Below, piece after piece: positions 15,639 to 24,358 of a stretch of DNA of 44,454 nucleotides; position 1 is the stretch's first letter; each line of letters opens with the position of its first letter. The stretch comes from Nocardia amikacinitolerans NBRC 108937 (GTDB taxonomy: Bacteria; Actinomycetota; Actinomycetes; Mycobacteriales; Mycobacteriaceae). A program made the position numbers and the translations under genes. The DNA lies in NCBI RefSeq assembly GCF_001612615.1, contig NZ_BDAU01000044.1, positions 1-44,454 of the forward strand, in the 5' to 3' direction. Under the pieces are notes generated by a model. It was given only the letters and a program-made list of their open reading frames with translations. It was not told the DNA's origin and made no database searches.

Positions 15639-17000
15639 TCACCGAGTACCGGCGACGAGGGCGGTCTGGGCGCGCGTTACCGCGCGGCCCACCGCTTCCT
15701 CGTCCACCGTTCGCACCTCCCCGTCGCGCACCACCTCGCGGCCGTTCACGATCAGGGCGGCCAGCGGGGGCGGGGAACCGAGGATCAGTGCGGTGACGGG
15801 GTCGTCGATGCCGGCGTGGGCGGGGGTGTCCATGCGCCAGAGGGCCAGGTCGGCGAGTTTGCCGGGTTCGATGGAGCCGATCTCGGCGGCGCGGCCGAGG
15901 ACCCGCGCGCCGCCCATGGTGGCCAGCTCGAGCGCGGTCCGCACGGTCATCGCGCGGGGGCCGTTGGCGGCGCGGGCGTAGAGCAGGGCGTTGCGGGGTT
16001 CCTCGATCATCGAGCCGGCTTCGTTGCTCGCGGCGCCGTCGACGCCGAGCCCCACCGCGACGCCGGCGGCGAGCAGGTCGGGAACGCGGGCGATGCCCGC
16101 GCCGAGGCGTCCGTTGGACGTGGGGCAGTGCACGACGCCGGTGCCGGTGCGCGCGATGGCGGCGATCGCGACGTCGTCGAGGTGGACGGCGTGCGCGTAC
16201 CAGACGTCCGCGCCGAGCCAGTCGAGCCGCTCCAAATACTGTGCGGGCGTGCAGCCGTGAGTGGCGGCGCAGTAGTCCTGTTCGTCGAGGGTTTCGGCCA
16301 GGTGGGTGTGCAGGCGCACCTTTTCGGCCCTGGCCAGTGCGGCGGACTCGCGCAACAGGTCGGCCGTCACCGAGAACGGCGAACACGGCGCGAGCGCGAT
16401 CCGGACCATGGCGTCGAAAGACGGATCGTGCCAGCGGGCGATCGCGTCGGCGCTCGCGGCGAGGACGGCGTCCAGCGATTCCACCACGGAGTCGGGCGGC
16501 AAACCGCCCGCGCTCGCGCCGAGGTCCATGGCGCCGCGACAGGGGTGGAAACGCAAGCCGACGGTCGCGGCCGCGGCGATCTCCGCGCCGAGCAGGTCAC
16601 CGCCGCCGCGCGGGAACAGGTAGTGGTGGTCGGCGGTCGTGCTGCAACCCGTGCGCGCGAGGGCGACCAGCGCACCGGTGGCGGCGATCCGCACCGATTC
16701 CTCGTCGATGCCCGCCCAGATCGGATAGAGCGCGGTCAGCCAGTCGAACAGACCCGCGTCGGCGGCCAATCCCCTGGTGATCCACTGGTAGAGGTGATGG
16801 TGGGTGTTGACGAGGCCGGGCGTCAGCAGGCAGCCGCGGCCATCGATGCGCGGGGCGTCGAGCGCGGGCGCGGCGCCCGGCCCGACCGCGCCGATCCGGT
16901 TGCCGTGCACCACGACGTGGCCGCGCCGATACTCGGTGCCCGCCGCGTCAACGGTGGCCACCGCGCAGCCGTCGATCACGAGGGTCGCGGCCTGGCTCAC
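15639..17000 (-). CDS. 8-oxoguanine deaminase (amidohydrolase)
   Basis: This 453-residue metal-dependent amidohydrolase of the AtzA/TrzN/SsnA branch most likely deaminates 8-oxoguanine to urate. Metal ligands are visible in LVNTHHHLYQ, in RLHTHLAET, in the HAVHLDD segment and in GLGVDGAASNEAGSM (Asp). The segment HHHLYQWITRG…LFDWLTALYPIWAGID is typical of 8-oxoguanine deaminases and separates them from guanine deaminases. GTG at 17000 overlaps the uricase stop (GTGA), so a urate-forming and a urate-consuming enzyme are co-translated. A related substrate such as another oxidised purine cannot be excluded. Length is normal. Confidence 0.85.
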   Translation of the reverse strand: MSQAATLVIDGCAVATVDAAGTEYRRGHVVVHGNRIGAVGPGAAPALDAPRIDGRGCLLTPGLVNTHHHLYQWITRGLAADAGLFDWLTALYPIWAGIDEESVRIAATGALVALARTGCSTTADHHYLFPRGGGDLLGAEIAAAATVGLRFHPCRGAMDLGASAGGLPPDSVVESLDAVLAASADAIARWHDPSFDAMVRIALAPCSPFSVTADLLRESAALARAEKVRLHTHLAETLDEQDYCAATHGCTPAQYLERLDWLGADVWYAHAVHLDDVAIAAIARTGTGVVHCPTSNGRLGAGIARVPDLLAAGVAVGLGVDGAASNEAGSMIEEPRNALLYARAANGPRAMTVRTALELATMGGARVLGRAAEIGSIEPGKLADLALWRMDTPAHAGIDDPVTALILGSPPPLAALIVNGREVVRDGEVRTVDEEAVGRAVTRAQTALVAGTR

Positions 17001-17902
17001 GGCGCCCACGCCAGCCCGGCGTCCGGCGCGTCCGCGCGCGCCACCGTCGCCTCGATGAGGCCGTACGGGCGGTCGGCCGCGTAGTACACCTGGCCGCGGT
17101 TCTCGATGCCGAATCTGGCCAGGTCGTAGAGGAAGTGGTGCTTGTTGGGCGCGCTGAGGCGGACCTCGGCCAGCACCGGAAACGACTCCAGCACCGCTCT
17201 GCCCATCTCGAACAGCGTCTGTTGCAAGGCTTTCGAGTAGTGCGTGGCGAAGACCGCCACCAACCGCGCGCGAATCCCGTCGTAGGTCGCGTCCCAGTCC
17301 ACGCCCTCGGTGGTGGCGAAGCGCCAGCGCGCGAACAACGAGGTGGCCAGCATGCGTTCGCGGGTCGGCTCCAGCACGGTGAACTCGTCGGTGAGGAAGT
17401 CGGCGAACTCGGATTCGGTCGACTTCAGGATGATCAGATCCCGGACGCCGCCGATCACCCACGCGCGCTGCGAATCTCCCGTACCCGCGACGGTGATTCG
17501 CGCCGTGCGCACCTCCGGACCCTGCCGCGTCCAGGTGAAGTCGTGCTCGGCGCCGTCGACCGAAACCCGTTGCCAGGCATATTCGTCCACCTCTACGGTG
17601 GCGCTGTCGACCGGCTCGATGGTGTCGACGAAATGCCGGGCCAGCGCCAGCGCGTAATCCTCGACAGATTGCAGGCCCGGCTTCTTCGCGTAGGCGTAGG
17701 CGGTCTGCTTCTGGCTGTCGGTGGGCAGCACCTTCGACTGGTCGCCCGCGGTGTAGGCGGCGGCGAAATCCCCGCGCAGCACCGTGGTGACGTTCACGTC
17801 GCGGATCTCGTGGCGCGGACCGTCGCGGTAGATCCGGACGATCCGGTTCTCCGCCTTGCCGTATCGGTTGTCGGTCAGCACGATCGGGCCGGACAGTGTC
17901 AT
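16997..17902 (-). CDS. uox: Urate oxidase (uricase)
   Basis: This 301-residue cofactor-independent oxidase converts urate to 5-hydroxyisourate. It shows the family N-terminal tract DNRYGKAENRIVR, the catalytic Thr/Lys neighbourhood (AYTAGDQSKVLPTDSQKQTAYAYA), the FTWTRQGPEVR segment and the C-terminal NKHHFLYDLARFGIENRG followed by YYAADRPYGLIEATV. It sits 2 bases after the HIU hydrolase stop and overlaps the deaminase start, in a four-gene order uraD, uraH, uox, deaminase. Nothing is missing compared with characterised actinobacterial uricases. Confidence 0.96.
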   Translation of the reverse strand: MTLSGPIVLTDNRYGKAENRIVRIYRDGPRHEIRDVNVTTVLRGDFAAAYTAGDQSKVLPTDSQKQTAYAYAKKPGLQSVEDYALALARHFVDTIEPVDSATVEVDEYAWQRVSVDGAEHDFTWTRQGPEVRTARITVAGTGDSQRAWVIGGVRDLIILKSTESEFADFLTDEFTVLEPTRERMLATSLFARWRFATTEGVDWDATYDGIRARLVAVFATHYSKALQQTLFEMGRAVLESFPVLAEVRLSAPNKHHFLYDLARFGIENRGQVYYAADRPYGLIEATVARADAPDAGLAWAP

Positions 17903-17904
17903 GC

Positions 17905-18222
17905 TCAGCTCCCTCGGTAGGTGGAGAAGGCGTACGGCGAGAGCAGCAGGGGGACGTGATAGTGCCGCTCTTCGGCTACCACGAACGAGATCGAGACCTC
18001 CGGGTAGAAGGTGTCGATTCGCCTGTGCCCGAAATAGGTTCCGGTGTCGAAGACGATGCGGTAGACGCCCGGCGCGAGTTCGGCGCCCAGTCCGCCGATC
18101 CGGCCGTCGTCGTCGGTCGCGCCCGCACCGAGCAAGGCGTCGCCGGAATACAGGGTGACCGCCACGTCGACGGCCGGTAATCCGTGCACCGCATCCAGGA
18201 CGTGCGTGCTCAAGGTACTCAT
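17905..18222 (-). CDS. uraH: 5-hydroxyisourate hydrolase (transthyretin-like)
   Basis: This 105-residue protein hydrolyses 5-hydroxyisourate to OHCU (2-oxo-4-hydroxy-4-carboxy-5-ureidoimidazoline). It carries the N-terminal STHVLDAVHGLPA element with the active-site His, a central RxD-like region, the HYHVPLLLSPY strand and the invariant C-terminal YRGS tetrapeptide that distinguishes the enzymes from vertebrate transthyretin. It lies between uraD and uricase and is followed by uricase after 2 bases. Confidence 0.96.
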   Translation of the reverse strand: MSTLSTHVLDAVHGLPAVDVAVTLYSGDALLGAGATDDDGRIGGLGAELAPGVYRIVFDTGTYFGHRRIDTFYPEVSISFVVAEERHYHVPLLLSPYAFSTYRGS

Positions 18223-18343
18223 GCCTTCACCTCCGGCATCACCTCGTGCCGGAGCACGACTCGCCCACTGCGTTCGCCCGGCTGACGCGCGACTCCGGCA
18301 TACGCGCCACGCGCCGACATATGATCCGCCCCAGCTCGCTCGC

Positions 18344-18847
18344 TCATGCCAGCCCTGCCAGCATCCGCCGCAGCCGGATTCGATTGATCTTCGCCAATTC
18401 CGTTCGCATTACAGCCCTTTCGGTAGCGGGATCGTTGCGCAGCCTGGCAGTGAGAAGGTCGAGCAGTTCCGCGCCGGATCTGCCGGTGGCGCAGACGAGA
18501 TACCGGTGCCCGAAGCGCTGTTCGTAGGCGCGGTTGCCTTCAGCGAGCGCCGCGCGCACCGCGTCGGTCGCCTCCGCCACGCCGGATTGCTCGCGGCCCG
18601 AGGTCGTGTCGTCCGTCCGCTCGCCGATGCGCGGATGCCCGGCCAGCGCGCGGTCGATCTCGTCCTCGGGGAGTGCGGCGAGCACGGCGTCGGCGGTCTC
18701 GTACAGGCGCTCGGCGCTGCGGTACGGCCGCCCGGCGAGCATCCCGCCGACCCAGGCGGGCGAGGCGCAACAGGCGAGCAACGCGTCGGCGGCCGTCGCG
18801 TTGGACAGGGCGTTGAATTCGGTGATTCCGGCCGGCTCGTCCGTCAT
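18344..18847 (-). CDS. uraD: OHCU decarboxylase
   Basis: This 167-residue helical enzyme decarboxylates OHCU to S-allantoin. Motifs are FNALSNATAADALLACCASPAWV near the start, ALAGHPRIGER with the catalytic His, SGVAEATDAV and YEQRFGHRYLVCATGRSGAELL. The start chosen is ATG at 18847 (MTDEPAGITEFN), which fits the family N-terminus; an in-frame start at 18883 adds 12 unlikely residues. It is the first gene of the urate-degrading group. The 120 bases to uraH contain no gene. It is divergent from the MobA-like gene. Confidence 0.94.
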   Translation of the reverse strand: MTDEPAGITEFNALSNATAADALLACCASPAWVGGMLAGRPYRSAERLYETADAVLAALPEDEIDRALAGHPRIGERTDDTTSGREQSGVAEATDAVRAALAEGNRAYEQRFGHRYLVCATGRSGAELLDLLTARLRNDPATERAVMRTELAKINRIRLRRMLAGLA

Positions 18848-19006
18848 CGAACCAGCATCGAATACGGCGAGCCCGCGCGCCACCAGAACATCGTCGGCGT
18901 GTCGAAGGTCGCTGTCCGAGCGAAAGCCAGGATTCGGCGCTCGCGGTTAACCTCGCACCCCGGTTGTCCGGCACTTTCAGGTAACCCACCGGCAACGCAC
19001 GCGGTC

Positions 19007-19012
19007 TAGCGT
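19007..19012 (+). promoter_or_regulatory. Possible -10 element for a leaderless transcript
   Basis: TAGCGT (TANNNT form) ends 7 bases before the GTG at 19020. No good -35 element is visible. This supports 19020 over the in-frame GTG at 19011. Confidence 0.35.
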
Positions 19013-19019
19013 GGGACAC

Positions 19020-19646
19020 GTGGTTGCATCGGAACGCGCCGGGAACGCTCCGGTCGCCCGCACGGGGTGCGCGGGCATCGTGCTCGCGGCGGGCGCGGGC
19101 ACCCGCTACGGCCGTCCCAAGGCATTGGCCGAGGGCGGCGCCTGGCTGCGTGCCGCGGTGGACGCCCTGCGCGACGGCGGCTGCGCCCCGGTCATCGTGG
19201 TGCTCGGCGCCACCGGCCCCGCGCCGGAGACGGTCGGACTGCCCGCGGGCGCGGTGCCCGTCTGGGCGCCGGACTGGGCGACCGGCATCGGCGCCTCGCT
19301 GCGGGCCGGGCTGCGCGCGGCGGCGCGAACTCCTGCACGAGCCGTCGCGATCATGCCGGTGGACACCCCGGATGTCGGGGCCGACGTCGTCGCGCGGGTG
19401 CTCGCCGCGGAGCGGGCGGCACCGAGCGGGCTGGCCCGCGCTGTGTTCCACGACACACCCGGTCACCCCGTTGTGATCGACCACAAGCACTGGACCTCGG
19501 TGAGCGCCGAGGCGGCAGGAGATTCGGGAGCGCGTACCTATTTGTCCAGTAGAGACGATATGGTGTGCGTCACGTGCGACGATTTGGCGACGGGAAGGGA
19601 TCGAGACTTCCCGGCCTCGACGCACGCTGATCGGAGCGGAAACTGA
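19020..19646 (+). CDS. MobA-like nucleotidyltransferase (MocA type)
   Basis: This 208-residue protein of the MobA-like NTP transferase family has the nucleotide-binding loop GIVLAAGAGTRYGRPKAL and the downstream MPVDTPDVG metal/nucleotide motif plus PGHPVVIDHKHW. Family members such as MocA attach CMP to molybdopterin for xanthine-dehydrogenase-type enzymes, and this is the likely role beside xdhC and the xdh genes. The stop overlaps the next ATG by one base (TGATG). The start is GTG at 19020 or 19011. The exact nucleotide used (CTP or GTP) is not decided by what I can see. Confidence 0.85.
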   Translation: MVASERAGNAPVARTGCAGIVLAAGAGTRYGRPKALAEGGAWLRAAVDALRDGGCAPVIVVLGATGPAPETVGLPAGAVPVWAPDWATGIGASLRAGLRAAARTPARAVAIMPVDTPDVGADVVARVLAAERAAPSGLARAVFHDTPGHPVVIDHKHWTSVSAEAAGDSGARTYLSSRDDMVCVTCDDLATGRDRDFPASTHADRSGN

Positions 19647-20686
19647 TGCGCGACATCGTCGACGACCTCTTGCGGGTATGGCACTCGGGCCGGATCGGTG
19701 GCCTGGCCACCGTGGTGCGGACCGTGGGTTCGGGGCGGCTGCCGGTGGGCACAGCGATGCTGGTCGACGCCAACGGCGCCGTGTACGGATCCGGACTCGG
19801 CGGCTCGGTGGAGACCGCGATGCACGAGGCCGCGGTGACCGCGGCACGCACCGGGCAGCGCGCCATGCATCGCCTACCCGTGCCGCCCGGCGAACCAGGC
19901 ATGGAGGCGGGCGGCATGATCGACGTCTTCGCCGAGCCGTTCTCCCGGCGGGACTTTCCCGAATTCCCCACTGTCGCATCCGAAATCGCGGCGCACCGGC
20001 GGGTTACGGTGTTCACCGTGGTATGGAACCCGGACCCCGACGTGATCGGCCAGCACCTGATCACCGGTCAGCGACACAACACCGAACTGGTCGCGCTTCC
20101 CGAATCGGACGTGTTCATCTCGTCCTTCGCCCCGCCGCCGCGACTGATCATCTTCGGCGCCAACTCCTACGCAGCGGCGCTGACCGTGCAGGCCAGACTG
20201 CTCGGCTACCGCGTCACCATCTGTGATTCGCGCGAGGAGTTCGCCACGCCGGAGGCCTTCCCCGGCGCCGAAGTGGTGGTGGACTGGCCGCACCGCTACC
20301 TGAACACCCTTTCGGCCGCGGGCGAAATCGACTCCACCACAGGCATTGTCGTGCTGGCGCACGATCCGAAGTTCGAAATCCCGTTGCTCACAGTCGCTTT
20401 GCGCTTGCCGGAGCTCGGCTACCTCGGTGCCGCGGGCTCTTACTCGGCGCACGTCCGGCGCCTGGACGATTTACGGGCAGGCGGTTTCGACGAGGCGACG
20501 CTCTCACGCCTGCACTCTCCCGCGGGCCTGGACGTCGGCGCGAGCACGGCGGCCGAAACCGCCGTGGCCATCGCCGCCGAACTGCTGGCCGCCCGATCGG
20601 GCCGGTCGGGGCGTCAGCAGTCCGGGAACGCCGAGGTGATCCACGCCGAGCAGGCGTTCAGCGCGCGGGCCAGCGTCGGGTTGTGA
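19646..20686 (+). CDS. xdhC: XdhC-like molybdenum-cofactor chaperone
   Basis: This 346-residue protein belongs to the XdhC/CoxI family, which binds molybdenum cofactor, helps its sulfuration and inserts it into xanthine dehydrogenase. The N-terminal domain has VRTVGSGRLPVGTAMLVDANGAV followed by YGSGLGGSVE. The C-terminal Rossmann domain shows IIFGANSYAAALTVQARLLGYRVTICD and GIVVLAHDPKFEIPLL. It forms an operon with the MobA-like gene, 1-base overlap. It converges with the ABC substrate-binding gene with only 13 bases between the stops. Length and domain order are normal for the long form. Confidence 0.9.
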   Translation: MRDIVDDLLRVWHSGRIGGLATVVRTVGSGRLPVGTAMLVDANGAVYGSGLGGSVETAMHEAAVTAARTGQRAMHRLPVPPGEPGMEAGGMIDVFAEPFSRRDFPEFPTVASEIAAHRRVTVFTVVWNPDPDVIGQHLITGQRHNTELVALPESDVFISSFAPPPRLIIFGANSYAAALTVQARLLGYRVTICDSREEFATPEAFPGAEVVVDWPHRYLNTLSAAGEIDSTTGIVVLAHDPKFEIPLLTVALRLPELGYLGAAGSYSAHVRRLDDLRAGGFDEATLSRLHSPAGLDVGASTAAETAVAIAAELLAARSGRSGRQQSGNAEVIHAEQAFSARASVGL

Positions 20687-20699
20687 CGCGGCGGAACGC

Positions 20700-21794
20700 T
20701 CAGTCCTTCAGGCCGGGATTCTCCGCGTAGACCTCGCGCAACACCGAGAGGTCGAACAGCTGGTCGGCTTGGATGTCGATCTTCGCGGTGCGCAGCGCGG
20801 CGATGTTCTGTTCGATCAGCGCGTCGGTCATGGTGAGCAGACCGTTCGCGGCGGTGTCGGCGGAGACCACCAGGTCGTTCTGCGCGATAGCCTCCTGGGT
20901 CTGCTCGGCTAGGTCGAGATTCAGGTCCTTGCCGTACGTCTCGACCGCGAGGCGCGCCGATTCGGCCGGTGCGGCGACCGCGTCCTTCCACCCCCTGATC
21001 TCCGCCGTGAGGAACGCCTTCAGCTTCTCGCGCTCGTTGTCGATGGTGGACTGCTTCACCGTGAGCGTCTCCGCGACCAGCGGCAGGCCGAAATCGGCGA
21101 ACAAGAAGTGCGCGTTCGGAAAACCCTTGGCGGCGAGCGTGATCGGCTCGTTCGTCACGTAACTGACCCAACCGTCCACCTCGCCGTTGGCCAGCGGCGT
21201 CGGGTCGAACTGCGCGGGCACGATGGTCACATCGCCCGGCTTCATGCCATTGGCGGTCAACAACGCGTTGAAGATGAGCTGATTGGTGTCCTGCACGCCG
21301 ATCTTGCGGCCCTTCATGTCCTGCGGGGAGTTGATGGGCTTGGCCGCGGAGCTGACGATCGCGAACGGATTCTTCTGGTAGGTGGTCGCGACGATCTTGG
21401 CGGGCAATCCCTCGAGGATCGCGGGCGCGGTGGTCTGCGGCGCCGAGAGCCCGAGCCACACCTTTCCGGTGTCGAGCCCGGCCTCCACCGACGTGCTCGC
21501 CGCGCCGCCCGCCAGCAGATTCACCGAGCCGAACCCGGCCTCCCGGAAATAGCCGCGCGAATCGGCGAAATACTCGCCCGCGAATTCGATGTTCTTGATC
21601 CAGGACAGCTGGATCGCGACGGTGCCGTAGCGCGAGCCGTCCGGCGTCGAGCCGGTCGACGAGCCGCCCGCGTCGTCGCCGCAGGAGGCGAGCGCGCCGA
21701 CGCCGCCGAGCGCGGCCCCGGTCAGTGCCGAATAACGAAGAAAGGACCTGCGGTTCAGGTTCGCCCCGAACGAAGAGCGTTGCGCGGGTGTCAT
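20700..21794 (-). CDS. NitT/TauT-type ABC substrate-binding lipoprotein
   Basis: This 364-residue protein of the NMT1/THI5-like (SsuA/TauA/ThiY) family captures a small solute outside the membrane. The N-terminus has a twin-arginine motif RRSFLRY followed by a hydrophobic stretch and a lipobox ending in LASC, so it is probably Tat-exported and lipid-anchored. The mature start QLSWIKNIEFAGEYFADSRGYF resembles binding proteins for pyrimidine or purine-like heterocycles. With the surrounding purine genes, a purine, ureide or related substrate is likely but unproven. It follows the two permeases by 68 bases and seems to have its own promoter. Confidence 0.87.
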   Translation of the reverse strand: MTPAQRSSFGANLNRRSFLRYSALTGAALGGVGALASCGDDAGGSSTGSTPDGSRYGTVAIQLSWIKNIEFAGEYFADSRGYFREAGFGSVNLLAGGAASTSVEAGLDTGKVWLGLSAPQTTAPAILEGLPAKIVATTYQKNPFAIVSSAAKPINSPQDMKGRKIGVQDTNQLIFNALLTANGMKPGDVTIVPAQFDPTPLANGEVDGWVSYVTNEPITLAAKGFPNAHFLFADFGLPLVAETLTVKQSTIDNEREKLKAFLTAEIRGWKDAVAAPAESARLAVETYGKDLNLDLAEQTQEAIAQNDLVVSADTAANGLLTMTDALIEQNIAALRTAKIDIQADQLFDLSVLREVYAENPGLKD

Positions 21795-21800
21795 GGACCG

Positions 21801-21806
21801 AATTTA
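21801..21806 (-). promoter_or_regulatory. Possible -10 element for a leaderless transcript, inside a hairpin
   Basis: On the minus strand TAAATT ends 6 bases before the ATG at 21794, and no ribosome site is present. The element lies in a 7-bp inverted repeat (21797-21803 with 21812-21818). No clear -35 element is seen. Confidence 0.4.
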
Positions 21807-21862
21807 GGGGGATTCGGTTTCGTTTTCTTTTCTTTCAGGTTCCCAACACCGAATCGCGACGA

Positions 21863-22660
21863 TCAACCGCGCCCGGCATCCGGGCCGAACCGGGCCAGCA
21901 CCAGGTTCTCGACGACGCCCACGATCGCGTACAGCAGCACCGACACCAGGGTGACGATCACGATGGACGCCCACAGCTCGTTGTACCGGAACGTGGGTAT
22001 CGCACGGATCAGACTGGCTCCGAGACCTGTTCCACTGCCGAGCCATTCGCCGATCAAGGCACCGATGAGCGCGCCGGGCACCGAGATTCGCGCCGCCGCG
22101 AACACCGCGGGCAACGCCGCGGGAGCCGCCACCATCCGCAGCGCCGTCCAGCGTGAACCGCCGTACGCCGCGATCAGTTCCATGGCCTGGCGGGGCGCGC
22201 TGCGCAGTCCGGTCGTGATCATCACCAGAGCCGGGAAGAGCACGACGATCGCGGCCATCACGGTCACTCCGCCCGGCCCGCGGCCGAACACCAGCACGAT
22301 GATCGGCGCGAGCGCCACCAGCGGCACCGAACGCAGCAGCATGGCCACCGGCATGAACGTGTGCTCCACGGCGCGGAACGACACGAACAGGGCGGCGAGC
22401 GCGATGGCCGCCGCCATGCCGACGCCGAAGCCGAGCGCCGCGTCGCGCAGCGTGATCTGGAGGTTGTCGAGGATGGCCGCGCGCGCTTGCGGTGCGCCGG
22501 GCGAGGTAACCAGATAGCGCCACACATCGCCGGGAGTCTTGCCCACCCGCGGACCCACCTGCGGGAAGGCCGCCAGGAACGCCCACCAGATGACCAGCAT
22601 CAGCAGCAGCGAGGTGACGAGCGGGAACAGGAACCCGCCGAGGCGACGCAGGACGGTCAT
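21863..22660 (-). CDS. NitT/TauT-type ABC permease, second subunit
   Basis: This 265-residue membrane protein has about six transmembrane segments and belongs to the BPD_transp_1 family. The cytoplasmic EAA-type loop is visible as ELIAAYGGSRWTALRMVAAPAALPAVFAAARI, which contacts the ATPase. The ATG at 22660 overlaps the first permease stop (ATGA), which sets the start; the open frame upstream of it is a shadow. It forms a heterodimeric channel with the first permease. Confidence 0.9.
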   Translation of the reverse strand: MTVLRRLGGFLFPLVTSLLLMLVIWWAFLAAFPQVGPRVGKTPGDVWRYLVTSPGAPQARAAILDNLQITLRDAALGFGVGMAAAIALAALFVSFRAVEHTFMPVAMLLRSVPLVALAPIIVLVFGRGPGGVTVMAAIVVLFPALVMITTGLRSAPRQAMELIAAYGGSRWTALRMVAAPAALPAVFAAARISVPGALIGALIGEWLGSGTGLGASLIRAIPTFRYNELWASIVIVTLVSVLLYAIVGVVENLVLARFGPDAGRG

Positions 22661-23403
22661 CGCACCTCCTCCCCGGTCCATGGCGTGACCAGCCGCGCCA
22701 CCAGCGCCACGATCGAGTAGCCGAGACCGGCCAGCGCCGCGGCGGCCAGCGCCATCCCCCAGGTACGCGGCACGTTGTAAGCGGTCTGCGCGGCGGTCAG
22801 CGCGACACCGATCCCGCTGTCCACGCCGCCCAGATACTCCCCGATGATCGCGCCGAGCACGGCCGAGGGCGCGGCGATCTTCAACGCCGCGAGAGTATTC
22901 GGCAGCGCGGCGATCAGCTGAACCCGGTAGAGGCGTTGCCAGCGCCCGCCGCCGTAGACGTGCACCAGCTCTAGACTCGCCCGATCGGCCGAGCGCAAAC
23001 CGGCGAGACTGCCGACCATCGTGGTGAAGAAGCAGTACATCGCGGCGAGGAACACCGTCGGCGTGCGTCCGCCGAAGACAACCAGGATGATCGGGCCGAG
23101 CGCGAGCAGCGGCGTGCAGTAGGACAGGATCGCCAACTGGGTGGCCAGCGATTCGAGCTGCGGTATGAGCGCCACCGCGACCGCGAGGCCGATGGCCAGC
23201 GCGTTGCCCCAGAGGAAGCCCTTCAGCGCGCCGATCGCGGTGATCTCGAAGTTCGGCCCGTACAGCTGCCAGCCGTCGGTGTACATGGTGTGCAGAACCC
23301 GCCAGGGGCTCGGGATGGTGCCGCCCGCGAGGTCGAGCGCCGCGGCGAGCCACCACACCCCGGCGAGGCCGAAGATGCCGAGCAGTCCACCGAGCCGCTT
23401 CAC
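22657..23403 (-). CDS. NitT/TauT-type ABC permease, first subunit
   Basis: This 248-residue membrane protein with roughly six transmembrane helices starts with GTG at 23403, overlapping the ATPase stop (GTGA). The EAA-type loop reads ELVHVYGGGRWQRLYRVQLIAALPNTLAALKIAAPSAVLGAIIGEYLGG in shortened form around 22850-22990. Together with the second permease, the ATPase and the binding protein it completes an importer of the nitrate/taurine/pyrimidine type. Confidence 0.9.
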   Translation of the reverse strand: MKRLGGLLGIFGLAGVWWLAAALDLAGGTIPSPWRVLHTMYTDGWQLYGPNFEITAIGALKGFLWGNALAIGLAVAVALIPQLESLATQLAILSYCTPLLALGPIILVVFGGRTPTVFLAAMYCFFTTMVGSLAGLRSADRASLELVHVYGGGRWQRLYRVQLIAALPNTLAALKIAAPSAVLGAIIGEYLGGVDSGIGVALTAAQTAYNVPRTWGMALAAAALAGLGYSIVALVARLVTPWTGEEVR

Positions 23404-24239
23404 GACGGACCGCCCGCGTCGAGCGCACGGTCGCCGCGTTCGAGGGCGACGCCGCCCGCACCAGTCTTGCCGAACAGCAGTTCGGAGAGATAGTCGGACA
23501 ACTTGTGGAACTGCGGGGTACGCATCATCTCCGGCAGCCGCGGCCGCGGCAGATCGATCTCCACCAGCCTGAGCACGCGGCCCGGGCGCGGGCTCAGCAC
23601 CGCCACCACGTCGGAGAGGAAGACCGCCTCGGCGATGCCGTGCGTGACCATCAATGTGGTCGCGGGCTTCTCCGTCCAGATCCGCAGCAACTCCAGATTG
23701 AGCTTCTGCCTGGTCATGTCGTCCAGCGCGCCGAAGGGCTCGTCGAGCAGCAGCACAGTCGGCTGCACGACCAGCGCACGCGCGATGGACACGCGTTGCC
23801 GCATGCCGCCGGACAACTGCGCGGGTTTGGCCTTCTCGAAGCCCTCCAATCCCACCAGCGCGACGAGGTCGGCGATCTGCGCGGGATCCGGTTTCAGACC
23901 GGCCACCTGCAACGGCAGCTTGATATTGGATTCCACCGAGCGCCACGGCAGCAACGCCGCGTCCTGGAACGCGATGCCGAGTTCGTGGCGGCCACGCAGT
24001 TGCGCGGGCGTCTGGCCGTCGATCAGCGCGGTGCCCGCGGTCGGTTCCTCCAATCCGGCCAGAATCCGCAGCACGGTGGACTTTCCACAGCCGGAAGGAC
24101 CGAGGAGCGACAGGAACGCGCCCTGCTCGGTATGCAGATCCACTCCGTCCAGCGCGTGCACCGTGCGCCGCCCGGCGCGGAAGGACTTGCTCAGCCCGCT
24201 GATGTGGATACCGGTCCCCCCGGCGTGCTCGGTGCTCAT
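23400..24239 (-). CDS. NitT/TauT-type ABC transporter ATPase
   Basis: This 279-residue ATPase has a Walker A GPSGCGKST, Q-loop GIAFQDAALLPW, signature LSGGMRQRVSIARAL, Walker B LLLDEPFGALD and the H-loop VTHGIAEAV, all intact. It resembles SsuB/TauB/ThiZ. ATG at 24239 is chosen because residues before it in the longer frame are low-complexity. It is the first gene of the ATPase, permease, permease order. The shared 21-base box lies 49 bases upstream, linking its control to xanthine dehydrogenase. Confidence 0.93.
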   Translation of the reverse strand: MSTEHAGGTGIHISGLSKSFRAGRRTVHALDGVDLHTEQGAFLSLLGPSGCGKSTVLRILAGLEEPTAGTALIDGQTPAQLRGRHELGIAFQDAALLPWRSVESNIKLPLQVAGLKPDPAQIADLVALVGLEGFEKAKPAQLSGGMRQRVSIARALVVQPTVLLLDEPFGALDDMTRQKLNLELLRIWTEKPATTLMVTHGIAEAVFLSDVVAVLSPRPGRVLRLVEIDLPRPRLPEMMRTPQFHKLSDYLSELLFGKTGAGGVALERGDRALDAGGPS

Positions 24240-24260
24240 TCGGTCACGATAGAAGGACCC

Positions 24261-24308
24261 GATTGCACCGATATTGCATTTCGTGGGCCCAGATTGCGCA
24301 ATCGTTAC
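24261..24308. promoter_or_regulatory. Candidate operator shared with the xdh region
   Basis: CCCAGATTGCGC-AAT-CGTTAC at 24288-24308 is the second copy of the box found at 15108-15128. It includes a perfect 12-base palindrome GATTGCGCAATC at 24292-24303. Two more TTGC tetramers lie upstream at 24263 and 24274. The region separates the importer genes (minus) from pnuC (plus). No TPP-type riboswitch motif was seen. Confidence 0.5.
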
Positions 24309-24358
24309 GCGCCGAGGGCATTTCACCGTCGGCCCTGCGGATGCGCCGTCCGTGCCAT

